From JBGQAS01 sp964498605 (lineage in GTDB: Bacteria > Chloroflexota > Anaerolineae > Anaerolineales > Anaerolineaceae): 12,329 nucleotides of DNA. Below, one piece after another: positions 1 through 6,544 of this stretch (position 1 is its first letter; each line of letters starts with the position of its first letter). Location of the stretch: contig CAZCHK010000057.1 of NCBI GenBank assembly GCA_964498605.1, positions 1 through 12,329 of the forward strand, in the 5' to 3' direction. The position numbers and the translations under genes are program-made. The notes below the pieces were generated by a model that saw nothing but the letters and a program-made list of their open reading frames with translations, had not been told where the DNA came from and searched no databases.

Positions 1-111
1 CATGATTGTCGTGACAAAAGCCGAATTACCCCAATCGTACATTGTCCAGGCGCGAATCTCCCACCTGTGTTGTTTTACTTCATCTAATTTCGACCTGGTA
101 TTTTGTTCCAT
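1..111 (-). CDS. MFS transporter, UMF1/Atg22-like family, N-terminal fragment
   Basis: This is an open frame of 37 codons running off the left edge, so only the N-terminus is present. Residues 22-35 read AWTMYDWGNSAFVT, which closely follows the AWxLYDWANSAFAT signature opening the first membrane helix of UMF1-family (Atg22-like) major facilitator permeases. Members are about 400-450 residues with 12 membrane helices in the cytoplasmic membrane; the transported substrate is generally not known for bacterial members. The start chosen is the ATG at 111-109 because AGAAAGGA ends 6 nt upstream; an ATG two codons earlier (117-115) would have no spacing from this site. The gene lies downstream of the methyltransferase on the same strand, after a gap of about 130 nt that holds its own possible -10 element. 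The family call rests on one motif and needs the rest of the gene. Confidence 0.8.
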   Translation of the reverse strand, partial: MEQNTRSKLDEVKQHRWEIRAWTMYDWGNSAFVTTIM

Positions 112-145
112 GATCATTCCTTTCTGCCAGTGGAGGATTGATTGA

Positions 146-151
146 ATTATA
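146..151 (-). promoter_or_regulatory. possible -10 element of the UMF1 transporter gene
   Basis: A perfect TATAAT is read on the minus strand about 35 nt upstream of the transporter ATG, which would give a leader near 27 nt carrying the AGAAAGGA ribosome site. No convincing -35 hexamer lies 16-18 nt further upstream, so the call is tentative. The surrounding stretch 112-240 also holds several related CTGGCAG/CTGCCAG words (124-130, 187-193) that could form an inverted repeat. Confidence 0.35.
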
Positions 152-240
152 CCGGCAGTAACTGTAATCCTGGACAGGCACTTCTGCTGGCAGTAGTGAC
201 CCGGAGGTGACATCCTCAAGACAGTGGAAGAGCCTTTCGG

Positions 241-825
241 TCACTGCTCCTTCTTCTCAATGACGATCCAGGAAATCCCCTTATCGATACGCACCTGCGC
301 ACAAGCACCTTGAAAAGTGAAAAGTCGCTTGATCTTTTCTGGTGTCAGAAAGTGGCTGCGCATCAGCGCTACCTTCTCGAAAAGCGCGATCAGCATCACG
401 CTGAAAGCGTGAATGTCCGGTTCTTCTATGACGATGCGCCCTCCCGGCCTCAGGACGCGCCACAGTTCTGCCGCGGTGCGGGGTTGGTCCGCGACGTGAT
501 GCATGGCATCGACCATGATGACGCGGTCAAAAAGCTTGTCGCCAAAAGGCAGCCCTTCGGAAAGCGTGCAAACTGGATGCAGCTGCGCCTTTTTGGCTGC
601 TTCCCGCAGCATGTCCACCGCGCCATCAGCCACAACGACCATCCTGGCTGGCGGCAGGAACTGCGCGACACGCCCAGTTCCCCCGCCGACATCCAGCACG
701 GAATGATCGTCCTGGACGCCGGCATATTGGATCAGCTTTGCGGGGATCCTGGGGCGAATCACAAGCTCGTAAAATGGCGCCAGGAAATTGAAGTGGTCGA
801 ACCTGGTCCGAGGATCTTTACACAT
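241..825 (-). CDS. class I SAM-dependent methyltransferase (UbiE/Methyltransf_11-like)
   Basis: A 194-residue Rossmann-type methyltransferase. Motif I is VLDVGGGTG at residues 43-51 and binds S-adenosylmethionine; the acidic residue ending strand 2 is Asp67 in VVVADGAVDML; LPFGDKLFDRVIMVDAMHHV (92-111) forms the motif II region with the substrate-facing His pair; LRPGGRIVIEEPD (125-137) is the conserved loop and strand 5. The N-terminal FDHFNFLAPFYE resembles the opening of UbiE-type and small-molecule methyltransferases. The substrate cannot be told from sequence. An in-frame TAG immediately precedes the ATG, which fixes the earliest start. There is no Shine-Dalgarno site before it, and the hairpin at 840-868 separates it from ferritin 50 nt upstream, so it may depend on readthrough from ferritin or on an unseen promoter. 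Its role beside iron genes is unknown. Confidence 0.9.
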   Translation of the reverse strand: MCKDPRTRFDHFNFLAPFYELVIRPRIPAKLIQYAGVQDDHSVLDVGGGTGRVAQFLPPARMVVVADGAVDMLREAAKKAQLHPVCTLSEGLPFGDKLFDRVIMVDAMHHVADQPRTAAELWRVLRPGGRIVIEEPDIHAFSVMLIALFEKVALMRSHFLTPEKIKRLFTFQGACAQVRIDKGISWIVIEKKEQ

Positions 826-839
826 CTAAGGGTGTGAAA

Positions 840-868
840 GTGCCCAGAGGAGGTGATCCCCCGGGCAC
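840..868 (-). terminator. hairpin after ferritin, possible weak terminator or processing site
   Basis: Read on the minus strand, GTGCCC and GGGCAC close a stem that continues inward as GGGGGA against TCCTCT with two G-U pairs, giving about 12 bp around a 5-nt loop. It begins 7 nt after the ferritin stop codon and is followed only by TTTC, so it is a poor intrinsic terminator and may instead attenuate or stabilise. The descending arm and loop contain GGATCACCTCCT, identical to the conserved 3' end of 16S rRNA (see findings). Confidence 0.5.
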
Positions 869-875
869 CCGGGCA

Positions 876-1370
876 TCATTCTTTACCGCGCGCGCCAAGA
901 GCCTGGTCAAGCATCAGCAAAGCGGAGCCCTTGCCGTCCACCATTTTAAGCTGCTCGACAATTTCGGCAGCGTTCTTTTCTTCCTCCACCTGTTCATCGA
1001 TGAACCACTGCAGCATGACCTGAGCAGCGTAATCCTTCTCCTTCAAGGCCGCTTCATACAGCGAGTGGATGGAAGCGGTGACAAAAGCTTCGTGCTCCTG
1101 GACATTCTTGAAAATCTCCAGGCTGTCCTTCCAGACAGACTGCGGCGCTTCGATCGCCTGCAGTTCAACCTTGCCTCCCCGGTCGATGACGTGCTCGAAC
1201 AACTTCATGCCGTGGCTGCGCTCCTCATCGGCCTGGACATACATCCAGCGGGCAAACCCGGGCAGATTAAGCGTCTCGCAGTGGGCTGCCATGGCCAGAT
1301 AAAGATAGGACGAATAGAACTCCTTCTGGATCTGTTCATTGATGGCTTTTTGCATTGTGTTGCTGATCAT
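876..1370 (-). CDS. ftnA: ferritin (bacterial FtnA type)
   Basis: A 164-residue non-haem ferritin that oxidises Fe(II) and stores Fe(III) in a cytoplasmic 24-subunit shell. With this start, every ferroxidase residue falls at the same number as in E. coli FtnA: Glu17, Tyr24, Glu50, His53, Glu94, Gln127 and Glu130, with the four-helix-bundle motifs KEFYSSYLYLAM, QADEERSH and WFIDEQVEEEK. No Met haem ligand typical of bacterioferritin is evident at the expected position. The start at 1370 is chosen because AAGGAG stands 5 nt upstream and the N-terminus MISNTMQKAINEQIQKE matches family length. The frame stays open for 47 more codons upstream to an ATG at 1511, but that extension has no family counterpart. 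It lies 162 nt behind the PerR-type gene on the same strand, which fits peroxide- or iron-linked control. No Per box is visible in its own upstream gap, so regulation may come from perR readthrough. Confidence 0.96.
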   Translation of the reverse strand: MISNTMQKAINEQIQKEFYSSYLYLAMAAHCETLNLPGFARWMYVQADEERSHGMKLFEHVIDRGGKVELQAIEAPQSVWKDSLEIFKNVQEHEAFVTASIHSLYEAALKEKDYAAQVMLQWFIDEQVEEEKNAAEIVEQLKMVDGKGSALLMLDQALGARGKE

Positions 1371-1532
1371 ACGGTCTCCTTTTTGATTTGTTAAGATAGT
1401 TTTTGGCACAGTTTCTTCGCGTACGGATTTTGCGAGGAAGAACCGATCATAGCGCTTCAGGTCAGGCTCACCTTGCAGAACAACTCCCAGGTAAAGTGGA
1501 TCGGATTGCATCCCAATTCGTGACTCCTTGTA

Positions 1533-1973
1533 TCATGCTTTTTGACAATCCGGGCACAATCCGTAGAAAAGCAGGCGTGATCCATGGATTTTGTATCCGG
1601 ATTGGACAGCAACCTCGACGAAAAGCTTCGAAACGCTCTGGCAATCCAGGTCCATGATCCTGTGACAGGACACGCAGGCCAGATTGATGTGGGGTGAAGT
1701 GTCCCCGTCGTAGTGCACGCTGCCGTGAGTGATGCTGCCCAGTTCATTGACCATGCCCATTCTCACCAGGACATTGAGGGTGTTGTACACCGTCATCAGC
1801 GACAGGGACGGGTACTGCTGCTTCAGACGCTCAAAGATCTGCGCTGCCGTGGGATGTTCGCGGCTCTCGTCAAGCAGCTGGCAGATGGCCATGCGCTGCG
1901 GCGTGATCCGCATTCCTTCTTCTTTCAGGGCTCCCCTGAATCGCTGCAGGGTTGGTGAATTGGTGGCCATCAT
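1533..1973 (-). CDS. perR: Fur-family repressor, PerR type
   Basis: A 146-residue Fur-superfamily metalloregulator. The N-terminal winged helix includes MRITPQRMAI (21-30) and the recognition helix LMTVYNTLNVL (59-69). The structural zinc site is intact: Cys100, Cys103, Cys140 and Cys143. Aligned to B. subtilis PerR, the sensing site reads His40 (H37), Asp89 (D85), His95 (H91), Asn97 (in place of H93) and Asp108 (D104). Asp at the last position is the PerR-type residue, where Fur has Glu, and His40 and His95 match the residues oxidised by peroxide in PerR. The Asn substitution is a departure from the B. subtilis protein. Two tandem ATG codons (1973, 1970) begin the gene with no ribosome site and a predicted leader of under 12 nt. 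A perfect Per box overlaps its -10, so autorepression is very likely. It precedes ferritin on the same strand. Fur-family membership is certain; PerR rather than Fur or Zur is a strong inference. Confidence 0.93.
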   Translation of the reverse strand: MMATNSPTLQRFRGALKEEGMRITPQRMAICQLLDESREHPTAAQIFERLKQQYPSLSLMTVYNTLNVLVRMGMVNELGSITHGSVHYDGDTSPHINLACVSCHRIMDLDCQSVSKLFVEVAVQSGYKIHGSRLLFYGLCPDCQKA

Positions 1974-1979
1974 TATTAT

Positions 1980-1994
1980 TTATAATGATTATAA
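1980..1994 (-). promoter_or_regulatory. Per box operator of perR
   Basis: TTATAATCATTATAA is an exact match to the B. subtilis Per-box consensus TTATAATnATTATAA, a 7-1-7 inverted repeat. Its upstream half contains the whole -10 hexamer and it extends to about the predicted transcription start, so bound repressor would block RNA polymerase. It is 7 nt from the first ATG of the gene it is expected to control. Confidence 0.88.
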
Positions 1995-2015
1995 TTTGTA
2001 TATAGAAGAAGTCAA
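1988..2015 (-). promoter_or_regulatory. sigma-A type promoter of perR
   Basis: On the minus strand TTGACT (2015-2010) and TATAAT (1993-1988) are separated by 16 nt, one mismatch from the full consensus. The predicted transcription start is near 1981, only about 8-11 nt before the ATG codons, with no ribosome site between, so the mRNA should be leaderless or nearly so. This is the best promoter in the window. Confidence 0.85.
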
Positions 2016-2139
2016 GTGCAATTTTTCAACCGCTCAGGTTGCCATCTTCACTTCTCCCCTTCCCCGACCCCTTCAGCACCGGTTGAGAGCAATCCCTATC
2101 GAAGAGTTGCTTCTTCCCCCTCTTCAGGTTTTTCGCCGG

Positions 2140-2901
2140 TCAGCGCTGCAGGTCCGCCTGCAGGATCTCGAACTGCACCGGCTTGTCGACGTCCATGGCA
2201 ATTTCCGCGTAAGGCACACGCACGGCTTTCCCTGAGATGCCCAGCCGTCGGCAGACGCGATTGGCCACATCGTCCAGCCCGATCCAACCCAACTGCAGCA
2301 GCATGAGGCTGTCAATCCCGATCATGGCGGCCTGCTTCATCGGATTTTTCCGCTTTTTGACCAGGAGCTTCCACAAAGCGTCCGGGGACAGGGCGGCCTT
2401 TTTGCTGAACGAATTCAAATCGCCCCCACAGAAAAACTCGTTCTTCACCTTGATAAATGTCCGATGCGCGCCTGGAAAACGCTTTTCCATCACCGAGCGT
2501 TCCACCACGCTGTAATAGATGTCGTATTCTCCCTTTTGATAGATCGAAACCATGTCGTCGACGATCGCTGGGGTGATGGCCGGGATGTCCGCCGAGAAGG
2601 ACACCACGTGCGTCTCCTGCGGGTGGATCTCCAGCAGCTTTTGGCTGGCCTGCTGGATGTTGTCCACGATCGATCCCCCGTCCGGCATCGTGATGAGCGG
2701 CTTGCTGCAGCGCAAAGAAGAGATATCCTCAATGCCAACCAGGACAACACTTTGGATCAGCTTCGCTCCGGAGATCGCATCCAGGACCCACTGCACCATC
2801 GGTTTTCCCGCGATCATCATCATCGATTTCAGTTCCTGGCCGGACAGGGAGAACAGCGCATCGGTCCTGGATTTTCCACCCGCTAAAACGATGGCGTCCA
2901 T
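2140..2901 (-). CDS. MobA/IspD-like nucleotidyltransferase
   Basis: A 253-residue GT-A-fold NTP transferase. It opens with MDAIVLAGGKSR, the nucleotide-binding glycine-rich loop of MobA, IspD and sugar-phosphate nucleotidylyltransferases, then a loop longer than in MobA before LKSMMMIAGKPMVQWVLDAI (24-43), where the Lys-Pro pair and following helix match the acceptor-side signature. VVSFSADIPAITP (about residue 96-108) carries the metal-binding Asp of the D-x-P motif. The C-terminal half has no recognisable domain. The start at 2901 is chosen over an upstream ATG at 2961 because the AGG loop must be N-terminal and GGAG lies 8 nt before it, inside the end of the preceding gene. Only 2 nt separate the genes, so they are translationally coupled. 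The substrate is unknown; molybdopterin, isoprenoid and sugar phosphates are all possible, and no partner gene decides it. Confidence 0.85.
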   Translation of the reverse strand: MDAIVLAGGKSRTDALFSLSGQELKSMMMIAGKPMVQWVLDAISGAKLIQSVVLVGIEDISSLRCSKPLITMPDGGSIVDNIQQASQKLLEIHPQETHVVSFSADIPAITPAIVDDMVSIYQKGEYDIYYSVVERSVMEKRFPGAHRTFIKVKNEFFCGGDLNSFSKKAALSPDALWKLLVKKRKNPMKQAAMIGIDSLMLLQLGWIGLDDVANRVCRRLGISGKAVRVPYAEIAMDVDKPVQFEILQADLQR

Positions 2902-2903
2902 CC

Positions 2904-3821
2904 TTAAAACTCCATCACCTGTGGTCGCAGAGGAATCTGCTGAATGGTTTTCTCCATCCATGAAAAATAATCCCCGGGGTGCTGGTAATCCACCGCTTCT
3001 CTGCGTCCCACGGCAGCGATGATGGCCGCCTCCATCATGTTCGTGCCGAACGACCTTCCATCGAGCACCGGAGTGGTCGTGATGAGGTACTTGATCCCCG
3101 CCGCGCGGAAGAATTCCTGGTCCTCACGCGTGGTCGTATTGGTGACGATGACCGCGCCTGGCAGCCTGTCGGGCATGTGGCGCCAGACGTAGTGGCAATC
3201 TCCCGCGATCACCGTCGCCCAGCGGAAATGCTGCTCGAATTCTGGCGCGCGGCTGGACTGCTTTTCGCCCGTGGGGTAGATCCAGCCAAAGGGAAGCCGG
3301 CTCATGATGGGCAGCAGCGCGCTAGCAAGACGGCGCAGGCCAGCTTCGGTGCGGATCGCCAGCGGGAGACCCAGAGAGAACATCAGATCGCCGAACAGGC
3401 ATGCGTAACCGTCATCCAGGAATGCCCGCGCGGTCCCCCAGCGGTCGGTCGCCATCATGATGAAGGCGCGCTTATCACGAACATATCCTTTAAGATCTTC
3501 ATTGATCACTCTACAGACCTGCTTTTCGAGTGTCATTTTGAGCCCGGTCCCATCGACCACCGGTGTCGTGCGCACGTGCTTGATCAGCGATTGAACCGAA
3601 TGCATCGTGGACCACCTGTCCTCGATCATGATCCCCAACACAGCGCCTCCCACGCCAAAGGCGTCCACTTTTCCGTCCAGTTCGCCGTAAAGCCGGGCTG
3701 CTTTTTCCATATCACCATCGGTACCGATGCGCTCAAGAGACACCTTTTCCCCGAAGAGTTCAATCTCCACCTTCTTGTCGCGGGAGGAAGCACCTATGCT
3801 GATGCTGACTGCTCTTTTCAT
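2904..3821 (-). CDS. conserved protein of uncertain function (family often labelled quinate 5-dehydrogenase)
   Basis: A 305-residue soluble protein with no signal peptide or membrane segment. Conserved-looking blocks are RIGTDGDMEKAARL (31-44), DGKVDAFGVGGAVLGI (49-64), TPVVDGTGLKMTLEKQ (85-100), FGDLMFSLGLPLAIR (143-157) and ITTTPVLDGRSFGTNMMEA (248-266). From memory these blocks recur in Chloroflexota and Firmicutes proteins that pipelines name quinate 5-dehydrogenase. I cannot see a canonical NAD-binding GxGxxG signature or shikimate-dehydrogenase catalytic Lys-Asp pair, so that name is doubtful. The start at 3821 has GGAG 6 nt upstream and AAGGAG slightly further. It is the first gene of a two-gene unit, with the nucleotidyltransferase start 2 nt after its stop, which suggests the two act in one pathway. 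A -10 and a short palindrome precede it. Confidence 0.6.
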   Translation of the reverse strand: MKRAVSISIGASSRDKKVEIELFGEKVSLERIGTDGDMEKAARLYGELDGKVDAFGVGGAVLGIMIEDRWSTMHSVQSLIKHVRTTPVVDGTGLKMTLEKQVCRVINEDLKGYVRDKRAFIMMATDRWGTARAFLDDGYACLFGDLMFSLGLPLAIRTEAGLRRLASALLPIMSRLPFGWIYPTGEKQSSRAPEFEQHFRWATVIAGDCHYVWRHMPDRLPGAVIVTNTTTREDQEFFRAAGIKYLITTTPVLDGRSFGTNMMEAAIIAAVGRREAVDYQHPGDYFSWMEKTIQQIPLRPQVMEF

Positions 3822-3883
3822 AAAATTCTCCGCTCCTTTCCCCTGGTACCGGCGCCCATGTCCAACAAAATTATCATGCTCAC

Positions 3884-3903
3884 ATTATATGGCAAGAATT
3901 GCC
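3884..3903 (-). promoter_or_regulatory. possible promoter with adjoining palindrome upstream of the two-gene unit
   Basis: TATAAT is read on the minus strand at 3889-3884. Directly upstream of it GGCAATTCTTGCC (3903-3891) is a 5-3-5 inverted repeat sitting in the -10/-35 spacer, a position where a repressor or activator could act. The predicted leader is near 56 nt and includes the ribosome site. The -35 region is poor, which would be consistent with an activator-dependent promoter. Confidence 0.45.
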
Positions 3904-4116
3904 TGAACACGGAATAATTCCAGCTTGACGAAGGTGCGAATCTTGTCGCAATAAATTAACCCCTTTATGAACTGAGCGCTTCTCCCTGGTTGGGTGAAAA
4001 ACCCTCATCTCAGGCCAGAAATCATAAATCGCGAGCGCATCCCGTAAGATCCCTTCGAATCGTGCCGTTCGTTAAAGTATGAGCAGATCTCGGTCATTTC
4101 AGCGCTGTTCATCGCT
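3904..4116. other. intergenic stretch downstream of ftsK, no gene seen
   Basis: Between the ftsK stop and the promoter of the two-gene unit I see no coding frame with a ribosome site. The minus strand has a frame of about 35 codons starting near 4107, but it lacks a Shine-Dalgarno site and looks accidental. A weak GGG-TTTTTC-ACCC hairpin near 4000 is the only terminator-like element for ftsK, and no U-tract follows it. Confidence 0.6.
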
Positions 4117-6438
4117 TTACATGTCTTGACCGGTGTCTTCATCGGTTCGAATCTCTTCGGTCTCACCCGGTTCGAACACTTCCCGCACCTGGCTGTTGGC
4201 TGCCGCGGGACCGATGACGCCCATCTCCTCCAGCCTGTCGACGATGCGCGCTGCCCGGGTGTAGCCGATGCGCATCTTTCTCTGCAGCATAGATATTGAG
4301 GCGCGCTTTTCACGCCGCACGATCTCCATGGCCTCTTCCAGCAGCGGGTCGTCACCGGAAAGCGTGTCCGAATCAAAAAGTGCTGTCTGCTTCATTGGGA
4401 TGCCCTTGGGCATCAGCGCCATGTCGGGGATCTGCTCAACGCCGCCGAGGTGATTTTGAGCCGTTCGCCAGTTTTCAACAAGCCGCAGGATCTCCTGGTC
4501 CGATACATAGGTCCCCTGCAGTCGCACAGGGCTGCTGGCGGTGGGCGACTGGTAGAGCATGTCTCCCCGTCCAAGCAGCTTCTCCGCGCCGGGCTGATCG
4601 AGGATGACACGGCTGTCCGTGTTGGAAGTCACGGAAAAAGCGATGCGCGCGGGCAGGTTCGCTTTGATCGTCCCGGTCAGAACATCCACCGAGGGTCGCT
4701 GCGTGGCGATGACCAGGTGAATTCCGGTGGCGCGGGCGAGCTGTGCCAGCCGCACCACGTTGCGCTCGGTCTCTTCGCGCGCCAGCATCATCAGGTCAGC
4801 CAGCTCGTCAATCACCACGATGATGAACGGCATGCGCTCGGGGTGAGAGCGGTTATATTCCTCGATGTTTCTCACTTTCTCGGCGAAGAATTTCTTATAA
4901 CGCACGTCCATCTCACCTGTCGCCCAGCGCAGGGCACCGATGGACTTCTCGGCATCCACCACCACTGGCGCCATCAGATGCGGGATGCCGTTGTAGCCGG
5001 TCAGCTCAACGCGTTTTGGATCGATCAGGATCAGGCGCACCTCATCAGGCGTGTTGTTCATCAGCAGCGCGCACAACAGCGCGTTGACGCAAACGGATTT
5101 TCCCGAACCGGTCGTTCCGGCAATGAGAAGGTGCGGCATGGCGGCCAGATCAGCCGCCACGGGCTTACCGGCTGAGTCCTTTCCAAGAGCGATCTTGAGG
5201 GGCGATTTAATCTTCCGGGAGGATTCCGACTCCAGGACCTCTCGCAGCGTCACGATGGCTGTGGTGAGATTGGGTACCTCTATGCCGACGTATCCTTTTC
5301 CAGGCACAGGCGCCTGGATGCGGATGCGCGACGCGGCGAGCGCCAGCGCCAGGTCTTTCTCCAGCGCAGCGATTTCATTGACACGCACGCGCGTGCGACC
5401 CGAGCGGGTTTCGATGTATTCAGGTTCAACGCCAAAAAGCGTTACGGCGGGACCGCGTTGAATATCCACCACCCGCACGGGAGCCGAGAATGATTTGAGA
5501 GTTTCCTCAATGACGCGAGCGCGATCTTTATCCACGCTTCCCTGGATGATCACCTCAACGGGCGGGTCCAGGATATCCTCCACGCTGGGCAGACCCCACC
5601 GGCGAGCAGTCCGCACCGATGCGTCAGCCGCACCGTTCGCCGGCTCGTTGATTACAGGTTTTCGTCCACCGTTTTGTTGCGGGGACGGTTTGTTCTCCAG
5701 GGTGGCCTGCAGTGGTTTGATCTCGGGCTGGACGATCGGCAGCCGCCTGGGTTTGTCGTCCGTGCGCAGAGGATGAAGCTCCTCTCCCAGCGGCGCAAGC
5801 GTTGGCTGATTGGGTTCACCTGACGGCGTAAATGGTTTTTCACCCTGGCGCTTTTCTGGGGCTTCGCCCCGGTTTCTCTTTTCATAGCGATCGCGGATCG
5901 CGCGCGCCAGCTCCGCGATGGAAAGACTGAACGTGATGGAAATCGCGATCATCATGTACCCCAGCCAGATCACCACCGCGCCGGCAACCCCGAACCATTT
6001 GACGAACAGCAACCCCAGGAAGCCCAAAATCCCGCCAGCCTCGACTCCACCCACGATGCACAGGAAGCCAAAGATGCCCAGCGCGAGCAGTATGATGTCA
6101 AAGATACGCCCACCTGAGAATTTCGGCAGCCGTTCAACCCGTCTGAGGATCATCCACAGACCGACCAGGAACATGATCAGGGGTACAAGGAACGCTCCGT
6201 AACCGGCGATCCTGTGGAAGAATTCGGCCACTGCCTGGGTGACCGCGCCTTTCCCTCCGATCATGCTGATGAACAGCACCAGGCCGAACAAAGCCAGGAT
6301 GCCCCCAAACAGGTCCACGCGTCTTTCGGGAGAAAGCGGTTTCCACTGCCAGGGCAGTATTGGCATTGTACGCTTGCTTTTTGAGACGGTGCGTTTTTTG
6401 ACCGAACGTGTTCGAGAAGAGGTTCTGCGTGGCATCAT
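4117..6438 (-). CDS. ftsK: DNA translocase FtsK/SpoIIIE
   Basis: A 773-residue septal DNA pump that moves chromosome ends during division. After a basic tail (1-25) come four membrane helices within about 41-170, then a Pro/Gln/Arg-rich linker (about 185-285) much shorter than in E. coli FtsK. The alpha domain follows, then the RecA-like motor with Walker A GTTGSGKS (441-448), the ILIDPKRVELTGYNGIPHL block (about 470-488), Walker B FIIVVIDELADLM (538-550) and the TQRPSVDVLTGTIKANLP block. The gamma winged helix that reads polar chromosomal motifs is at about 697-760 (GYTRAARIVDRLEEMGVIGP). All expected parts are present. Two ATG codons start the frame; GGA lies 3 nt before the first and 6 nt before the second (6435), so the second is slightly better. 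An acidic tail ends the protein. No xerC or xerD lies nearby, and the gene stands alone between intergenic gaps. Confidence 0.98.
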   Translation of the reverse strand: MMPRRTSSRTRSVKKRTVSKSKRTMPILPWQWKPLSPERRVDLFGGILALFGLVLFISMIGGKGAVTQAVAEFFHRIAGYGAFLVPLIMFLVGLWMILRRVERLPKFSGGRIFDIILLALGIFGFLCIVGGVEAGGILGFLGLLFVKWFGVAGAVVIWLGYMMIAISITFSLSIAELARAIRDRYEKRNRGEAPEKRQGEKPFTPSGEPNQPTLAPLGEELHPLRTDDKPRRLPIVQPEIKPLQATLENKPSPQQNGGRKPVINEPANGAADASVRTARRWGLPSVEDILDPPVEVIIQGSVDKDRARVIEETLKSFSAPVRVVDIQRGPAVTLFGVEPEYIETRSGRTRVRVNEIAALEKDLALALAASRIRIQAPVPGKGYVGIEVPNLTTAIVTLREVLESESSRKIKSPLKIALGKDSAGKPVAADLAAMPHLLIAGTTGSGKSVCVNALLCALLMNNTPDEVRLILIDPKRVELTGYNGIPHLMAPVVVDAEKSIGALRWATGEMDVRYKKFFAEKVRNIEEYNRSHPERMPFIIVVIDELADLMMLAREETERNVVRLAQLARATGIHLVIATQRPSVDVLTGTIKANLPARIAFSVTSNTDSRVILDQPGAEKLLGRGDMLYQSPTASSPVRLQGTYVSDQEILRLVENWRTAQNHLGGVEQIPDMALMPKGIPMKQTALFDSDTLSGDDPLLEEAMEIVRREKRASISMLQRKMRIGYTRAARIVDRLEEMGVIGPAAANSQVREVFEPGETEEIRTDEDTGQDM

Positions 6439-6470
6439 TTTTCCGTGTGAATAATTGTTCTACAAGTATT

Positions 6471-6476
6471 ATTGTA
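6471..6476 (-). promoter_or_regulatory. possible -10 element of ftsK
   Basis: TACAAT is read on the minus strand 32 nt before the first ftsK ATG, in an AT-rich patch that contrasts with the GC-rich flanks. No good -35 is seen. An imperfect inverted repeat (GTGCACC against GGTGTAC) immediately upstream overlaps the hexamer. The gap 6439-6544 to the anti-sigma gene holds nothing else. Confidence 0.35.
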
Positions 6477-6544
6477 CACCAGCGCAGTGGGGTGCACGAT
6501 TTGTGCAAACCGAAATTGACACGGAGAACCGGTGCTGGCGGAAC

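Noticed and set aside
834..1394. Plus-strand frame of 186 codons opposite ferritin, preceded by a perfect AGGAGGTGATCC-like word
   Set aside because: It is the antisense of a certain ferritin gene, the Shine-Dalgarno-like word lies inside the frame and not before its start, and the protein shows no recognisable pattern.
2030..2044. CAACC-5-GGTTG hairpin between the perR promoter and the nucleotidyltransferase as a terminator
   Set aside because: The stem is only 5 bp and no U-tract follows in the minus direction.
2045..2080. G-rich run on the minus strand (GGGGTCGGGGAAGGGG) as a G-quadruplex
   Set aside because: Only three four-G tracts are close together; the next tract is too far away for a standard intramolecular four-tract motif.
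2979..3917. Plus-strand frame of 312 codons opposite the 305-residue protein
   Set aside because: It mirrors the coding frame of a well-supported minus-strand gene with a good ribosome site; its composition is rich in His and Arg as expected for an antisense shadow.
4005..4107. Short minus-strand frame of about 35 codons just after ftsK
   Set aside because: There is no ribosome site, no recognisable protein pattern, and it is the tail of a longer shadow frame inside ftsK.
4450..5175. Plus-strand frame of 241 codons inside ftsK
   Set aside because: It lies fully antisense to the RecA-like motor of FtsK and has no domain of its own.
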